A stretch of DNA of 64,000 nt from Maridesulfovibrio ferrireducens (GCF_016342405.1 NZ_JAEINN010000009.1:107545-171544), one strand, 5' to 3'; counted from the first letter of the stretch, positions 20,292 to 30,208 are shown. Program-made: numbers and translations. Notes: generated from the sequence alone by a model not told the origin.

Positions 20292-21644
20292 TTGAAGATC
20301 AAATATGCCATAGTCGGCGCGGGTCCAACGGGACTAGGTGCGGCTAGAAGACTAAAAGAGCTGGGTGAAAAATCATTCATTGTACTGGAAAAAAATTCCC
20401 ATGCAGGCGGACTTGCGTCCAGTTTCACCGATGAAAAAGGGTTCACTTGGGATATCGGCGGGCATGTGGTTTTTTCTCATTATGAATATTACGATCAACT
20501 GTTGTCTGAGATTCTGGTAGATGAATATTTAGAACATCTACGCGAATCATGGATAAGAGCCGCTAAAGCATGGGTTCCATACCCTTTTCAAAATAATATA
20601 AGGCACTTACCTAATCTTAAAAAATGGGAATGTGTTAGAGGACTTCTTCCCGGTGTACGGTCCGAAGAAGCTCCCTCAAACTTTTTTGAGTGGATTAACA
20701 ATACCTTCGGTGAAGGCATCGCTAAACATTTTATGCTTCCATATAATTATAAGGTATGGGCTACGCCTCCTGAATTAATGTCATTTTCGTGGATTGGAGA
20801 AAGAGTAAGCGTTATTGATCTTAAAACAGTCATAAAAAATATTATCCTTGAACGGGATCAGCTTTCATGGGGGCCTAACAATAAATTTCGTTTCCCTCTG
20901 AAAGGCGGAACAGGGTCAATTTATCGTAAACTGGCAGAAACGGTGAGCAGTCATATTTTATACAACACCAATGTAGCTTCAATTGATCAGAAAAATAAAA
21001 TTATTTACGATTCAAAGGGCAACTCATTTGAATATGAATATCTGTTAAGTACTGGACCGATTGATATTTTGATCAATAAATGGCTTGAAAAATCATCGAA
21101 CACGCTTAGAAATGCAGCAGATATGCTTAAGCATAACAGCGTCATAGTCGTTGGAGTAGGTCTCTCTACATCAAAAAAAGATTCCCGGTGCTGGATGTAT
21201 TTCCCTGAAGACGACAGTCCTTTTTACCGTGTCACCAATTTTCACAACTACTCACCCAACAACACCCCTATCCCCGGACAGGGACGGGCACTGATGTGTG
21301 AAGTTTCCTACTCAAATCATAAAAGAGTTGATCACAATCAAATAATTAAAAAAGTGGAAGATGGATTGATCAACACTGCGATGATTAATGAAGAAGACAG
21401 AAAAAATATTATATCCCGCTGGTCAATAAATGTGGATTACGGCTATCCCATACCTTGCCTGCAACGCGATGAAGCGTTAATGATTTTGCAGCCTGCACTT
21501 GAATCCATGGACATCTATTCCCGAGGCCGCTTCGGAGGCTGGAAATATGAAGTCTCAAACATGGACCACTCAGTAATGCAGGGTGTCGAATGGGCTGAGA
21601 GAATGATTAATGGACAGCCCGAAACCACTTACAGGATAAGCTAA
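20292..21644 (+). CDS. FAD-dependent amine-oxidase-like oxidoreductase
   Basis: A 450-residue flavoprotein with an N-terminal dinucleotide fold: GAGPTG at residues 9-14 and the following acidic LEK, then AGGLASSF and WDIGGHVVFSHYEYYD. This resembles the protoporphyrinogen oxidase / UDP-galactopyranose mutase / phytoene desaturase superfamily. The substrate cannot be assigned; the GGH..F segment recalls sugar-nucleotide mutase-like members found in glycan loci. The start codon is TTG at 20292 after AAGGCGGAG. It sits 48 nt downstream of a sigma-54 promoter, and the M24 peptidase follows after 4 nt. Confidence 0.85.
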   Translation: MKIKYAIVGAGPTGLGAARRLKELGEKSFIVLEKNSHAGGLASSFTDEKGFTWDIGGHVVFSHYEYYDQLLSEILVDEYLEHLRESWIRAAKAWVPYPFQNNIRHLPNLKKWECVRGLLPGVRSEEAPSNFFEWINNTFGEGIAKHFMLPYNYKVWATPPELMSFSWIGERVSVIDLKTVIKNIILERDQLSWGPNNKFRFPLKGGTGSIYRKLAETVSSHILYNTNVASIDQKNKIIYDSKGNSFEYEYLLSTGPIDILINKWLEKSSNTLRNAADMLKHNSVIVVGVGLSTSKKDSRCWMYFPEDDSPFYRVTNFHNYSPNNTPIPGQGRALMCEVSYSNHKRVDHNQIIKKVEDGLINTAMINEEDRKNIISRWSINVDYGYPIPCLQRDEALMILQPALESMDIYSRGRFGGWKYEVSNMDHSVMQGVEWAERMINGQPETTYRIS

Positions 21645-21648
21645 TCAT

Positions 21649-22725
21649 ATGACCATATCTGCCGCCACCTATGAAAAAAGGCGGGAAAATGTCCGTAAAC
21701 GTCTTAATGATCGCGGACTGCCTCCTTTATTGGTAAATTTTGCTGCCAACCGTTATTATCTCAGTGGATTTGAACTTCACGACTCGCAGTGCAACGAAAC
21801 TTCCGGATGGCTCATAATCTGCCCTGATGGAAAAGATTTTCTTCTGACTGACCCAAGATACTTTGATGCTGCGCGCAGAATCTGGAATGAAGATGATGTT
21901 TTCATTTATTCCGGGCGTAAATTTGATGCTCTTAAAGGGTTTTTCAAATCAAACTCTATTTCCAGTCTCGCTTACGATCCTAAATCGATAAATATTTTCG
22001 AACACGAAAAACTTACCGAACTTTGTGAACTTAAGCCTGTTTCAGGGCTGATTGAAGAACTTCGTCTGATTAAAGATGATGAAGAAATCCGTTTGATGGA
22101 AGAATCGTGTGCTCTTAACCATAAAGTATACGAACTTATTGAACCGAAACTTCAGGAAGGACGCACAGAAGCTGAAATATCATGGGAAATTGAACAGCTT
22201 TTCAGAAATAACGGAGCTTCCGGACTATCCTTCCCCTCCATTGTTGGTGTCGGCCCGAACGCAGCTCTTCCGCATGCATGCCCGGGTGATACAAAACTTC
22301 GCGAAGGTGAACTGATTCTCATCGATATGGGCTGCAGACTTGGCGATTATTGTTCCGACCAGACCAGAACTTTTTATATCGGGGACAACCCCTCTGAACG
22401 CTTTTTAACTGTGCGCTCACAGGTACAGGAAGCTCAGATGGCAGCAATTAACATTCTGCGCCCCGGCCTTCCGATTCAGCACGCCTACCACACAGCAAAA
22501 GCTGTTTTTGAAAAATACGGTGTAGATAAATACTTTACACATTCTCTCGGACATGGTGTTGGACTTGAAACCCATGAACAACCAAGCATCAGCCCGATCG
22601 CAAAAGGCGAGCTTAGGCCCGGTATGATTGTCACGGTCGAACCCGGCCTTTACTACCCTGATTGGGGTGGCATCCGTTGGGAACATATGGTCCTTATTAC
22701 TGAAGACGGCCATAAAGTTCTATAA
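21649..22725 (+). CDS. M24-family Xaa-Pro aminopeptidase
   Basis: Cleaves N-terminal residues ahead of proline using two metal ions. The 358-residue protein has an N-terminal creatinase-like domain (about 1-125) and a pita-bread catalytic domain. Visible ligands are D226 and D237 (DMGCRLGDYCSDQTR), H302 (HSLGHGVG), E331 (VEPGLYY) and E345 (WEHM). The length suits the PepQ/PepP-like short form. It is in one transcript with the upstream oxidoreductase and is followed by a UUCG-capped terminator. Confidence 0.93.
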   Translation: MTISAATYEKRRENVRKRLNDRGLPPLLVNFAANRYYLSGFELHDSQCNETSGWLIICPDGKDFLLTDPRYFDAARRIWNEDDVFIYSGRKFDALKGFFKSNSISSLAYDPKSINIFEHEKLTELCELKPVSGLIEELRLIKDDEEIRLMEESCALNHKVYELIEPKLQEGRTEAEISWEIEQLFRNNGASGLSFPSIVGVGPNAALPHACPGDTKLREGELILIDMGCRLGDYCSDQTRTFYIGDNPSERFLTVRSQVQEAQMAAINILRPGLPIQHAYHTAKAVFEKYGVDKYFTHSLGHGVGLETHEQPSISPIAKGELRPGMIVTVEPGLYYPDWGGIRWEHMVLITEDGHKVL

Positions 22726-22730
22726 TTATT

Positions 22731-22761
22731 GAGCAGGGTTCTTCGGAACCCTGCTCGTTTT
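22731..22761 (+). terminator. UUCG-tetraloop terminator
   Basis: GAGCAGGGTTC (22731-22741), loop TTCG closed by C-G, then GAACCCTGCTC (22746-22756) and GTTTT. It lies 6 nt after the M24 peptidase stop and within the apparent 5' extension of the next frame. Confidence 0.9.
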
Positions 22762-22800
22762 GATCACCACAAACCGGTTAAATCCACTCTGAATAAAATT

Positions 22801-23079
22801 ATGGCCCGTAAAAGAAAATCACGTCCGCGCCCTCTTCCGGCACCACCAAAGTATTCAAGTCGTATCTATGTTCAGATGGCTCCATCTGACATTGCAATTT
22901 TTAGATTTTTTCTGGAAGCAATGGAGAATCTAGCCCTTTTCACTGTCGCCGACAGATTCAAAGGAGTGCTGATGCTTCGCTACAGCGCCCATCAGGAACG
23001 TGAATTCTTTGAATTTATGAATGACCTAAAAGAGGAGATTGATATTAAAATCCTCCCCAATCCATCTACCCCTTCATAA
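22801..23079 (+). CDS. Small conserved protein, DUF4911-like
   Basis: A 92-residue protein starting MARKRKSRPRPLPAPPKYSS. It has a basic, proline-rich head followed by a compact alpha/beta domain (IYVQMAPSDIAIFRFFLEAMENLALF through DLKEEIDIKIL). This resembles the DUF4911 family, of unknown function. The frame is open upstream to 22729, but that part is the preceding terminator, so ATG 22801 is chosen although no strong ribosome binding site is visible. Confidence 0.7.
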   Translation: MARKRKSRPRPLPAPPKYSSRIYVQMAPSDIAIFRFFLEAMENLALFTVADRFKGVLMLRYSAHQEREFFEFMNDLKEEIDIKILPNPSTPS

Positions 23080-23128
23080 GTCCCTTCCCTATTACTAAAT
23101 AGTCCGTTGATTCTCTTTTAATTCAAAA

Positions 23129-23186
23129 TATGAATACATCTTCATGTTTGTTGACAATATGAATATGAACTATTATTCATATATTG
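23129..23186 (+). promoter_or_regulatory. Promoter and operator of the TetR gene
   Basis: TTGACA at 23151-23156, 17-nt spacer, TATTCA at 23174-23179. The octamer TATGAATA occurs at 23129 and 23158, and inverted as TATTCATA at 23174. The last two form a palindrome spanning the core promoter, as expected for autorepression by the TetR protein encoded 34 nt downstream. Confidence 0.6.
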
Positions 23187-23220
23187 TAAGATTGAAAATC
23201 ATTCAACAAAAGAGCAGACA

Positions 23221-23838
23221 ATGCCAAGAGCTCCTGTACAAAGTAGAAGTAAGGAAAAGAAACGGAAAATCATCGTAGCAGGGATGAAACTATTCTCTGA
23301 CAAAGGTTTTCATAAGACAAGCATCAATGAAATTGTCGAGAATGCCGATGTATCGGTAGGTTCATTTTATGGATATTTTAAAAACAAAAAAGATCTGTTG
23401 ATTGAAGTTTCGCAGGCATACGGGAACAGTATAATAAAAGGGATATACGGAAACATTGCAGAGGATGCCCCTGTATTAAAAGACGGACATAGTATCATCA
23501 GATACATCGTAAGTTCAGCAAAGCAGGCACATACGTTATCAACTGAATTGCACAGAGAAATGCTGGCCCTAAAGAACCGTGAACCGGAAATGGCTAAGCT
23601 CGACAAAAGAATTACTCTATCGTTTCAAGAAGGAATTGAAACGATACTTGTAAACTGCGGCAACAGAATCAAAGTGAAAGATATAAATACAGCTGCAAAA
23701 CTGGTTGCAGGCGCAATAGAAGAAACTATGCACCACTGTTTTTTAGAAAATTTGGAAGAAAATCCGGAACACATCTTCAACGAACTGACTGAAATGTGTG
23801 CAGGATATTTATTTCATCCGGAAAAACAGTCCGAGTAA
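23221..23838 (+). CDS. TetR/AcrR-family transcriptional regulator
   Basis: A 205-residue one-component regulator. The N-terminal helix-turn-helix is typical: KKRKIIVAGMKLFSDKGFHK, then TSINEIVENADVSVGSFYGYFKNKKDLL (about residues 13-60). The C-terminal ligand domain is helical with no recognised ligand signature. The start follows an AGAGCAGACA stretch, a weak ribosome binding site. No obvious target gene is adjacent: murI lies 2 nt beyond on the opposite strand. The palindrome at its promoter suggests autorepression. Confidence 0.92.
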   Translation: MPRAPVQSRSKEKKRKIIVAGMKLFSDKGFHKTSINEIVENADVSVGSFYGYFKNKKDLLIEVSQAYGNSIIKGIYGNIAEDAPVLKDGHSIIRYIVSSAKQAHTLSTELHREMLALKNREPEMAKLDKRITLSFQEGIETILVNCGNRIKVKDINTAAKLVAGAIEETMHHCFLENLEENPEHIFNELTEMCAGYLFHPEKQSE

Positions 23839-23840
23839 GA

Positions 23841-24671
23841 CTATAAATCTATAACCTTAACATCTTTCGGATCGATCTCAACACCAAGGAATGCACCACC
23901 GACCGCGGCAAACCTTTTCGCTGAATCAGTTGCAAGAAACGAAATATGACCGAGCTGAGTGGAACAATTGCCAAGCTTTGATTCAGCAAGAATATTTTTA
24001 ACAGTTTTAGCCGTTGTTTCCGCAGAATCCACAAGCTTAATCTTCTTTCCGGCGACATTTGCGATAGCACCGCGAAGCACTGGAAAATGAGTACATCCAA
24101 GGACTAAAGTATCCGGCCCCTCGTCTCCAAATTTTGCAAACAGCGGTTCTAAATAGCGGGCTGCAATGGCCTCAACCAGTTCACCTTCAGTCCATCCCTC
24201 TTCCGCAAGACCTACAAACAAAGGGCACGGTTGTGCTATTATTTCAGCGTTTGGATGCATGCTGCAAATAGTTCTTTGATAGGCGCCACCGTTAACAGTA
24301 TTTTCGGTCGCTATTACCGCAATTTTACCGTTCACACTTGCCAGACAAGCCGCCTCAGCACCGGGTTTTATGACTCCGATTACAGGCAATGGACTATACT
24401 TATCCGCAAGGCTTTTCAAAGAAACAGCAGAAGCCGTGTTACAGGCGATCACCAGCATCTTTATCCCTTCCGCAACCAGTGCATCACCGGCTTGCAGAGC
24501 ATATTTGATTACAGAATCTGCACTCTTAGCACCGTAAGGAACCCTTGCGGTATCACCGAGATACAGAAAATTTTCGTGAGGCAGTAAATCCTGCAAAGCA
24601 CGCAGAACGGTCAGCCCGCCGACTCCTGAATCAAAAACGCCTATAGGTAAATTACACTTATCAACTGACAA
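23841..24671 (-). CDS. murI: Glutamate racemase
   Basis: Makes D-glutamate for peptidoglycan. Motifs: substrate loop FDSGVGGLTVLRAL, catalytic Cys in ACNTASAVS, and the second catalytic Cys in LGCTHFPVL. The start is placed at TTG 24671 with AGGAG eight bases upstream, giving 276 residues. The frame extends to a GTG at 24734 but without a better ribosome binding site and with a non-homologous leader. It is convergent with the TetR gene. Confidence 0.95.
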   Translation of the reverse strand: MSVDKCNLPIGVFDSGVGGLTVLRALQDLLPHENFLYLGDTARVPYGAKSADSVIKYALQAGDALVAEGIKMLVIACNTASAVSLKSLADKYSPLPVIGVIKPGAEAACLASVNGKIAVIATENTVNGGAYQRTICSMHPNAEIIAQPCPLFVGLAEEGWTEGELVEAIAARYLEPLFAKFGDEGPDTLVLGCTHFPVLRGAIANVAGKKIKLVDSAETTAKTVKNILAESKLGNCSTQLGHISFLATDSAKRFAAVGGAFLGVEIDPKDVKVIDL

Positions 24672-24892
24672 CTTCGAAGCTCCTGAACCAATATTTAAAA
24701 AAGGATTTATTCTATGACCAAAACAACACGGCACTAATTAGTCTCTACGGGCATGGTAGTAAAGAATTTCTTAACGCCATTCAGGTTATTCTAATATTAA
24801 CAAACCACTTTACGCATTTATGAAAAATTGAGAGTATAGACAAGTATAAATAATATTTAAGGATGTTTACAAACTTAAAATGGAGATATTTT

Positions 24893-25372
24893 ATGGAAAA
24901 ACAAAAAATTAACTATTATGGAGTAGGCCCTAAAATAATGAGACCAACCGTAGCCTACGGCATAGCTGCCACTTTACTGACTCTCTTTTACCCGAAACTT
25001 TTTCTAATGAATTTTATATCCGGCACAGCTTTTCATATCGCAGGCGGTATTTTTCTGGGGTTTGGAATAGCTTTTATTTTTATCTCAGGACCAGCCATGA
25101 AACGAGCGGTATCTTCGGGCAAATTAGAAACAACAGGAACTTTTGCAGTAGTTAGAAATCCGCTTTATTTTGCATGGATAGCTTTTATTTTTCCAGGAAG
25201 CGCCATAGCTTCGCAGGCTTGGCTGCTTTTTGGCATGTCCGCCATAGCATATTACAGATTCATAAAATTGATTCCGCAAGAAGAGGCGATGCTTGACGAA
25301 GCGTTCGGAGAAGAATTTCTCAAATACAAAAAGGCTGTTCCAGCTATCATTCCCTGCTTTAAGAATATTTGA
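24893..25372 (+). CDS. Isoprenylcysteine carboxyl methyltransferase-like membrane protein
   Basis: A 159-residue integral membrane protein with about four hydrophobic helices. It carries the ICMT/PEMT family signature: TTGTFAVVRNPLYFAWIAF for SAM binding, and C-terminal EEAMLDEAFGEEFLKYKKAVPAIIP. Bacterial members methylate unknown small molecules or lipids. ATG 24893 is preferred because TGGAGA precedes it; a start at 24863 would add ten residues. No operon partners; comM is convergent 7 nt away. Confidence 0.85.
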   Translation: MEKQKINYYGVGPKIMRPTVAYGIAATLLTLFYPKLFLMNFISGTAFHIAGGIFLGFGIAFIFISGPAMKRAVSSGKLETTGTFAVVRNPLYFAWIAFIFPGSAIASQAWLLFGMSAIAYYRFIKLIPQEEAMLDEAFGEEFLKYKKAVPAIIPCFKNI

Positions 25373-25379
25373 GCTCTGC

Positions 25380-26906
25380 CTATTTACACCTGTCCATGCT
25401 CCGGTAATTGATTGCCTCCGCAAGATGCGGAACTTGAATCAATTCGTCCTCAGCAAGGTCGGCTATAGTGCGGGCGATTCGAAGTATACGGGTATAGGCT
25501 CTGGCTGAAAGCCCCAGACTGCGCACCGCCTGTTCAAGAAAGGTATGCTCTGCTTCTGTCAGTTTGCAAAACTTTTCGAGCGAAGAACCGGAAAGTTCAC
25601 TATTGGTCAGGATATTTAAATCCTTATACCTTTCGGCCTGAATAACTCTGACTCGTTCAATATTTCCGCGCATTGTAGTTGAATCAACACCCTTGTTTCC
25701 GCGTAAATCTTTATAATCAACAGCTGGAACTTCTATTTGCAAATCAATGCGGTCCAGAAGCGGACCTGAAAGACGGGATGCGTAACGCTGCACCGCAACA
25801 GGAGTACAGGTGCATGCATGCCTTTCATCTGTGGCATAACCGCAAGGACATGGATTCATGGCCGCAACGAGCATAAAGTCAGCCGGATATGACAAAGACA
25901 TAGCCGCACGAGAAATGGTCACTTCTCCGCCCTCAAGAGGCTGACGAAGGACTTCAAGCACATTCTTTTTAAACTCGGGAAGCTCATCCAGAAAAAGTAC
26001 CCCGCGATGAGCAAGCGAAACTTCACCCGGTTTAGGGTATGCCCCGCCGCCGATCATGCCCGCGTCTGAAATGGTATGATGGGGCGAACGGAAAGGACGA
26101 ATAACCATCAAAGCTTTCTCTCGGTCAAGCTGACCGGACACGCTGTAAATTTTAGTAACTTCGAGAGCTTCTTCAAAAACAAGAGGAGGAAGAACTGTAG
26201 GAATCCTCTGAGCAAGCATTGTTTTTCCGCTTCCGGGAGGTCCTATGAAAAGTATATTATGATTTCCGGCAGCGCCTATTTCAATTGCCCGTTTAGCATG
26301 TTCCTGCCCTTTCACCTCGGCAAAATCCAGCCCGAAATCCTGCCGCCCGGCCCAAAGCGTTGCAGTATCAACAACAGTGGGTTCCAGTACTTCTTCACTC
26401 AACAAAAATTTTACCAAATGCGAAAGAGAAGAAATTCCGTAGACATCCAATCCTTCAACTACTGCGGCTTCATGAGCATTCGCACTTCCGACAATAAGCC
26501 CTTTTGCACCTTTTTTGCGGGCTTCGAGGGCTAAAGACAACACCCCGTGCACAGGCTTTACCTCGCCACCCAGCGAAAGTTCACCTGCCAGAAACCAGCC
26601 TTCAAGCAGTTCCTGATCAATAATCCCCGCCGCACCAAGCAAAGCCACAGCCAAAGGCAGGTCATACGCCGAACCGGCTTTGCGGATATCCGCCGGAGCT
26701 AGATTTACAGTGATTCGTGAGGGAGGAAGACGGTATCCGCTATTCTTAAGGGCCGAAAAGACTCTCTCTTTACTTTCTTTAACAGCGCCTTCAGCAAGGC
26801 CTACCATAGTGAAAGCAGGCATACCCTGTCTGGCAAGGTCAACTTCAAGATCAACTTTAAAGGCATCAATACCCATCAGGGCGGCGCAGGCAACTTTTGC
26901 TATCAA
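25380..26906 (-). CDS. comM: YifB/ComM family Mg-chelatase-like AAA ATPase
   Basis: ComM is a helicase-like AAA+ protein that promotes branch migration during natural transformation in some bacteria. The 508-residue protein has the N-terminal ChlI domain (VDLEVDLARQGMPAFTMVGL), an AAA core with Walker A GPPGSGKT near residue 220 and Walker B GVLFLDELPEF. It also has a Cys-rich segment (AAMNPCPCGYATDERHACTC) and a C-terminal helical domain ending SARAYTRILRIARTIADL. The start is TTG 26906 after GGAG. No other competence genes are nearby. Confidence 0.95.
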   Translation of the reverse strand: MIAKVACAALMGIDAFKVDLEVDLARQGMPAFTMVGLAEGAVKESKERVFSALKNSGYRLPPSRITVNLAPADIRKAGSAYDLPLAVALLGAAGIIDQELLEGWFLAGELSLGGEVKPVHGVLSLALEARKKGAKGLIVGSANAHEAAVVEGLDVYGISSLSHLVKFLLSEEVLEPTVVDTATLWAGRQDFGLDFAEVKGQEHAKRAIEIGAAGNHNILFIGPPGSGKTMLAQRIPTVLPPLVFEEALEVTKIYSVSGQLDREKALMVIRPFRSPHHTISDAGMIGGGAYPKPGEVSLAHRGVLFLDELPEFKKNVLEVLRQPLEGGEVTISRAAMSLSYPADFMLVAAMNPCPCGYATDERHACTCTPVAVQRYASRLSGPLLDRIDLQIEVPAVDYKDLRGNKGVDSTTMRGNIERVRVIQAERYKDLNILTNSELSGSSLEKFCKLTEAEHTFLEQAVRSLGLSARAYTRILRIARTIADLAEDELIQVPHLAEAINYRSMDRCK

Positions 26907-27001
26907 CGGAGAACTCCTTGAATTATAAGTCCCCCGTGAGTTATATACTCTCTGTTATAATGTAAAGAATTACCCGAAAAGAATGAATAAATAACAAGAT
27001 T

Positions 27002-27517
27002 TCAAGAGTTTTCTGTCTTCGTATCTTCCTCATCCTGATCTTTTTTATCTTCTGAAACCTCAGATTCAACCTTATCTAAGATAGCCTTACCCTCATCTTT
27101 GAGGCTGTCGGGGGCAACCTTTCGCTCCTGCAAATATTTAATAATCTTAAAATCGTAATCAAGAATATGCTCAAGTAACCACGCCGAAAGAAATTTTTTA
27201 TAATCTTCCGAAGTTAACTCTTCATGATGAAAACGGGCATATTGAAAAGCTTTAACTTTACGCTTTAATTCAACGTGTCTAGCTATGTGCTTACGACGTT
27301 CAGGAAACTCGATTTGTTTCATAAAAGCCTCCTCAGCAGCAAAATGAAAAAGTGTGTATTCCCTTAACTTAGAAAGCAACAAAGTTATTGCGTCTTCATC
27401 CTTCCCTCTATTCAAGGCATCAAGAAGCATACTCATTATACGCAAAATTTCCTTGTGATGTGCGTCTAATTCCGCGACGCCCATACTTAAGGACTCACTC
27501 CACTCTATTTTAGCCAC
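27002..27517 (-). CDS. Bacteriohemerythrin
   Basis: A diiron O2-binding protein, useful to anaerobes for oxygen sensing, delivery or scavenging. The 171-residue product has all seven iron ligands in the canonical spacing: H21, H58, E62, H77, H81, H117 and D122. A C-terminal tail of about 35 residues is highly acidic (DEVE.., KKDQDEEDTKTENS) and unusual for the family. The start codon is GTG 27517 after GGAGAATGCGAA. It is single, cytoplasmic, and not fused to a chemoreceptor. Confidence 0.95.
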   Translation of the reverse strand: MAKIEWSESLSMGVAELDAHHKEILRIMSMLLDALNRGKDEDAITLLLSKLREYTLFHFAAEEAFMKQIEFPERRKHIARHVELKRKVKAFQYARFHHEELTSEDYKKFLSAWLLEHILDYDFKIIKYLQERKVAPDSLKDEGKAILDKVESEVSEDKKDQDEEDTKTENS

Positions 27518-27618
27518 TTCGCATTCTCCTCAATAGAAAGATTCTCATACATAAAATTATATTTTATCAATCTTTATAAAATGCACTATTTACAGGTAGC
27601 TGACAAGCGTGAGGTGCT

Positions 27619-27654
27619 AAAAAAAGAAAGCCCGCCAAATTGGCGGGCTTTCTT
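27619..27654 (-). terminator. Intrinsic terminator of lepA-lepB
   Basis: The arms AAGAAAGCCCGCCAA (27624-27638) and TTGGCGGGCTTTCTT (27640-27654), with a run of U on the minus strand (27619-27625). It lies 65 nt past the lepB stop. Confidence 0.9.
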
Positions 27655-27718
27655 AAATTCGTATAAAATAATTCTTTGAACCTAAATATCGGTTCTACAA
27701 AATCTTAATTGATCAATC

Positions 27719-28321
27719 CTAATGAAGCAGACTTCCTAAACGATTCCAGCGAACAGAATCCGGTCCGCCCCATGACCAATAAATAATCCAAGCCTTACCC
27801 AGAATATTATCACGCGGGACATTTCCCCAGAATCTTGAATCATTGGAGCCATCCCTGTTGTCACCCATTACGAAATACTCACCCTCAGGAATCTGACGAG
27901 GCGGCATATTATCACGTAGCGTGGAAACATGTGCGTTATCGATAAACTGAGTATACGGCTCAACCAGCGGATTACCGTTCACAAAAACTTTCTTGTTCTT
28001 GATTTCCACAGTATCACCCGGAACCCCGATTACTCTTTTGATGTAATCTTTGCTGGTATCACCCGGATATTTAAATACAATAATATCTTTATATTCAGGA
28101 TCTCCCATCTCGATCACAACCTTTGAAGTAAACGGTATCTTCACTCCATAAGTAAATTTGTTGACCAGAAGATGATCTCCGATCTGAAGGGTCTGCAACA
28201 TAGAACCGGAAGGTATTTTAAAAGCCTGAACTATAAAAGTCCTTATAAAAAGGGCCAATAAAAGGGCTATAAAAAGGGCTTCAATATACTCTTTAAGGGT
28301 GCTCTGCCATCTGGGATTCAT
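27719..28321 (-). CDS. lepB: Signal peptidase I
   Basis: Cleaves Sec and Tat signal peptides at the outer face of the inner membrane. One N-terminal membrane helix (ALFIALLLALFIRTFIVQAF) precedes the catalytic Ser in PSGSMLQTLQIGDHLLVNK and the Lys in DYIKRVIGVPGD. The closing motif GDNRDGSNDSRFWG is intact. ATG 28321 (200 residues) is preferred over 28330 because AAGG lies eight bases before it. Co-directional with lepA, 63 nt downstream. Confidence 0.95.
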   Translation of the reverse strand: MNPRWQSTLKEYIEALFIALLLALFIRTFIVQAFKIPSGSMLQTLQIGDHLLVNKFTYGVKIPFTSKVVIEMGDPEYKDIIVFKYPGDTSKDYIKRVIGVPGDTVEIKNKKVFVNGNPLVEPYTQFIDNAHVSTLRDNMPPRQIPEGEYFVMGDNRDGSNDSRFWGNVPRDNILGKAWIIYWSWGGPDSVRWNRLGSLLH

Positions 28322-28384
28322 ACTGTTCATCCTTATAAAATTCCAAAGTAAAACCTTCGGAAATAATCATTTTTTCGGTCAGGA

Positions 28385-30208
28385 CTAATCGTCTCCGGCC
28401 TTAAGTACTACAAGGAAAGCTTCCTGTGGAATTTCGATATTACCCATCTTCTTCATACGCTTTTTGCCTTCCTTCTGTTTTTCCAGAAGTTTACGTTTAC
28501 GGGAAATATCTCCGCCGTAACACTTGGCAATAACGTTTTTCCTGAACGGGGCCACTCGTTCTTTCGCAATAATCTTTCTAGCAATTGCAGCCTGAATTAC
28601 AACTTCAAACATCTGACGCGGAATTGCTCTTTTAAGCTTCAAAGCAAGACTTCTACCATGCGCATATGCCGAATCTTTATGAACAATTACTGAAAAAGCG
28701 TCAACAGGTTCAGTGTTAATCAAAATATCAAGTTTCACAAGATTCGAGACACGATAATCAATGATTTCATAATCAAGGGAAGCATAACCTTTTGTATGAG
28801 ACTTCAATTTGTCAAAGAAATCATACATAATTTCTGCAAAAGGAACTTCGTAAGTGATAATAACTCTTGAAGAAGAAAGATAGCGCATATCCTGCTGAAG
28901 TCCGCGTTTCTCTTCACAAAGTTTGAGCACTGACCCGACATATTCATTTGGAACATGAATTTCCAAACGGCAATAAGGCTCGGAAAGAGATTCCAGCTCA
29001 GTTGCTTCCGGCATTTTGCTCGGATTATCAATTTCAAGAACTTTGCCATTTATAAGCTTAGCCTGATAAATAACCGAAGGCGCTGTGGCAATCAGTTTAG
29101 CCTGAAATTCTCGTTCCAGACGTTCCTGAATAATTTCCATATGCAAAAGTCCGAGAAAACCGCAACGGAAACCAAACCCCAAAGCTGTTGATGACTCCGG
29201 TTCATATGAAAAAGCAGTGTCATTAAGTTGTAACTTTTCCAATGCGCCTTTGAGAGGCTCGTATTCAGAAGGTTCAACCGGATACAATCCGCAAAAAACC
29301 ATCGCCTTAACTTCCTGAAACCCAGGGAAAGGCTCTTCAACAGGGTTCGAAGCAAGCGTGATGGTGTCCCCTACAGGAGCATCATTAAGCTCCTTCATGC
29401 TGGCGCATAAAAATCCGACTTCCCCGGCACTGAGACTTTTTACATTCATTGCCTCTGGAGAATAAACGCCTAACGTTGTGACATCAAAAACCAGCTTGGA
29501 AGAAAAGATTTGAATCTTATCTCCCTTTTTAATTGTTCCTTCCAAAATTCTGAAAAGAACAACTACACCCTGATAAGAATCATACCACGAGTCAAAAATA
29601 AGAGCCTTGAGGGGCTTATCCGGATCTCCGGTCGGAGCTGGCAGTTGAGTTACAACTGCTTCAAGCACCTGATCAACGTTGAGCCCGGTTTTTGCGCTTA
29701 TCATAAGAGGATCAGAACAATCCAGTCCGATAATCTCTTCAATTTCACTCGCAACTCTATCAACATCAGCACTGGCGAGGTCAATTTTATTCAGTATAGG
29801 AATAATCTCGAGATCATTATCAAGAGCCAAAAAGACATTGGCAAGAGTCTGTGCTTCAACTCCCTGAGTTGCGTCAACAACCAGCAGGGCGCCATCTGAA
29901 GCCGCAAGACTACGCGAAACTTCGTAACTGAAATCAACATGCCCCGGAGTATCAATCAGGTTAAGAATATAATCCTCACCGTCCGCAGCTTTATAAGGAA
30001 TGCGGACACTCTGAGCTTTAATGGTGATTCCACGCTCACGCTCAAGATCCATCTTATCCAGATATTGTGCTTTCTTCTCACGATCTCCGACCAGACCGGT
30101 TATCTCAAGGATGCGGTCCGCCAATGTCGATTTACCATGATCGATATGAGCTATGATACTGAAATTTCTTATATTTGATATTTTTACCATACTAAAAACG
30201 GTCGACAT
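28385..30208 (-). CDS. lepA: Elongation factor 4 (LepA)
   Basis: A ribosome-associated GTPase. The 607-residue protein shows all G motifs: G1 [11 protein letters not shown]2/G3 [10 protein letters not shown] and DTPGHVDF, G4 NKID, and the LepA-specific C-terminal domain ([34 protein letters not shown]). Length is standard. The start may be ATG 30208 or the internal ATG at 30190 ([13 protein letters not shown]); neither has a strong ribosome binding site. The second matches the usual N-terminus of the family. Confidence 0.97.
   Translation of the reverse strand: MSTVFSMVKISNIRNFSIIAHIDHGKSTLADRILEITGLVGDREKKAQYLDKMDLERERGITIKAQSVRIPYKAADGEDYILNLIDTPGHVDFSYEVSRSLAASDGALLVVDATQGVEAQTLANVFLALDNDLEIIPILNKIDLASADVDRVASEIEEIIGLDCSDPLMISAKTGLNVDQVLEAVVTQLPAPTGDPDKPLKALIFDSWYDSYQGVVVLFRILEGTIKKGDKIQIFSSKLVFDVTTLGVYSPEAMNVKSLSAGEVGFLCASMKELNDAPVGDTITLASNPVEEPFPGFQEVKAMVFCGLYPVEPSEYEPLKGALEKLQLNDTAFSYEPESSTALGFGFRCGFLGLLHMEIIQERLEREFQAKLIATAPSVIYQAKLINGKVLEIDNPSKMPEATELESLSEPYCRLEIHVPNEYVGSVLKLCEEKRGLQQDMRYLSSSRVIITYEVPFAEIMYDFFDKLKSHTKGYASLDYEIIDYRVSNLVKLDILINTEPVDAFSVIVHKDSAYAHGRSLALKLKRAIPRQMFEVVIQAAIARKIIAKERVAPFRKNVIAKCYGGDISRKRKLLEKQKEGKKRMKKMGNIEIPQEAFLVVLKAGDD

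Noticed and set aside
22729..22800. Upstream extension of the DUF4911-like protein
   Set aside because: This sequence is the UUCG-capped terminator of the preceding gene.
26076..26534. A 152-codon plus-strand frame opposite comM
   Set aside because: It overlaps the conserved AAA core of comM on the other strand and matches no family.
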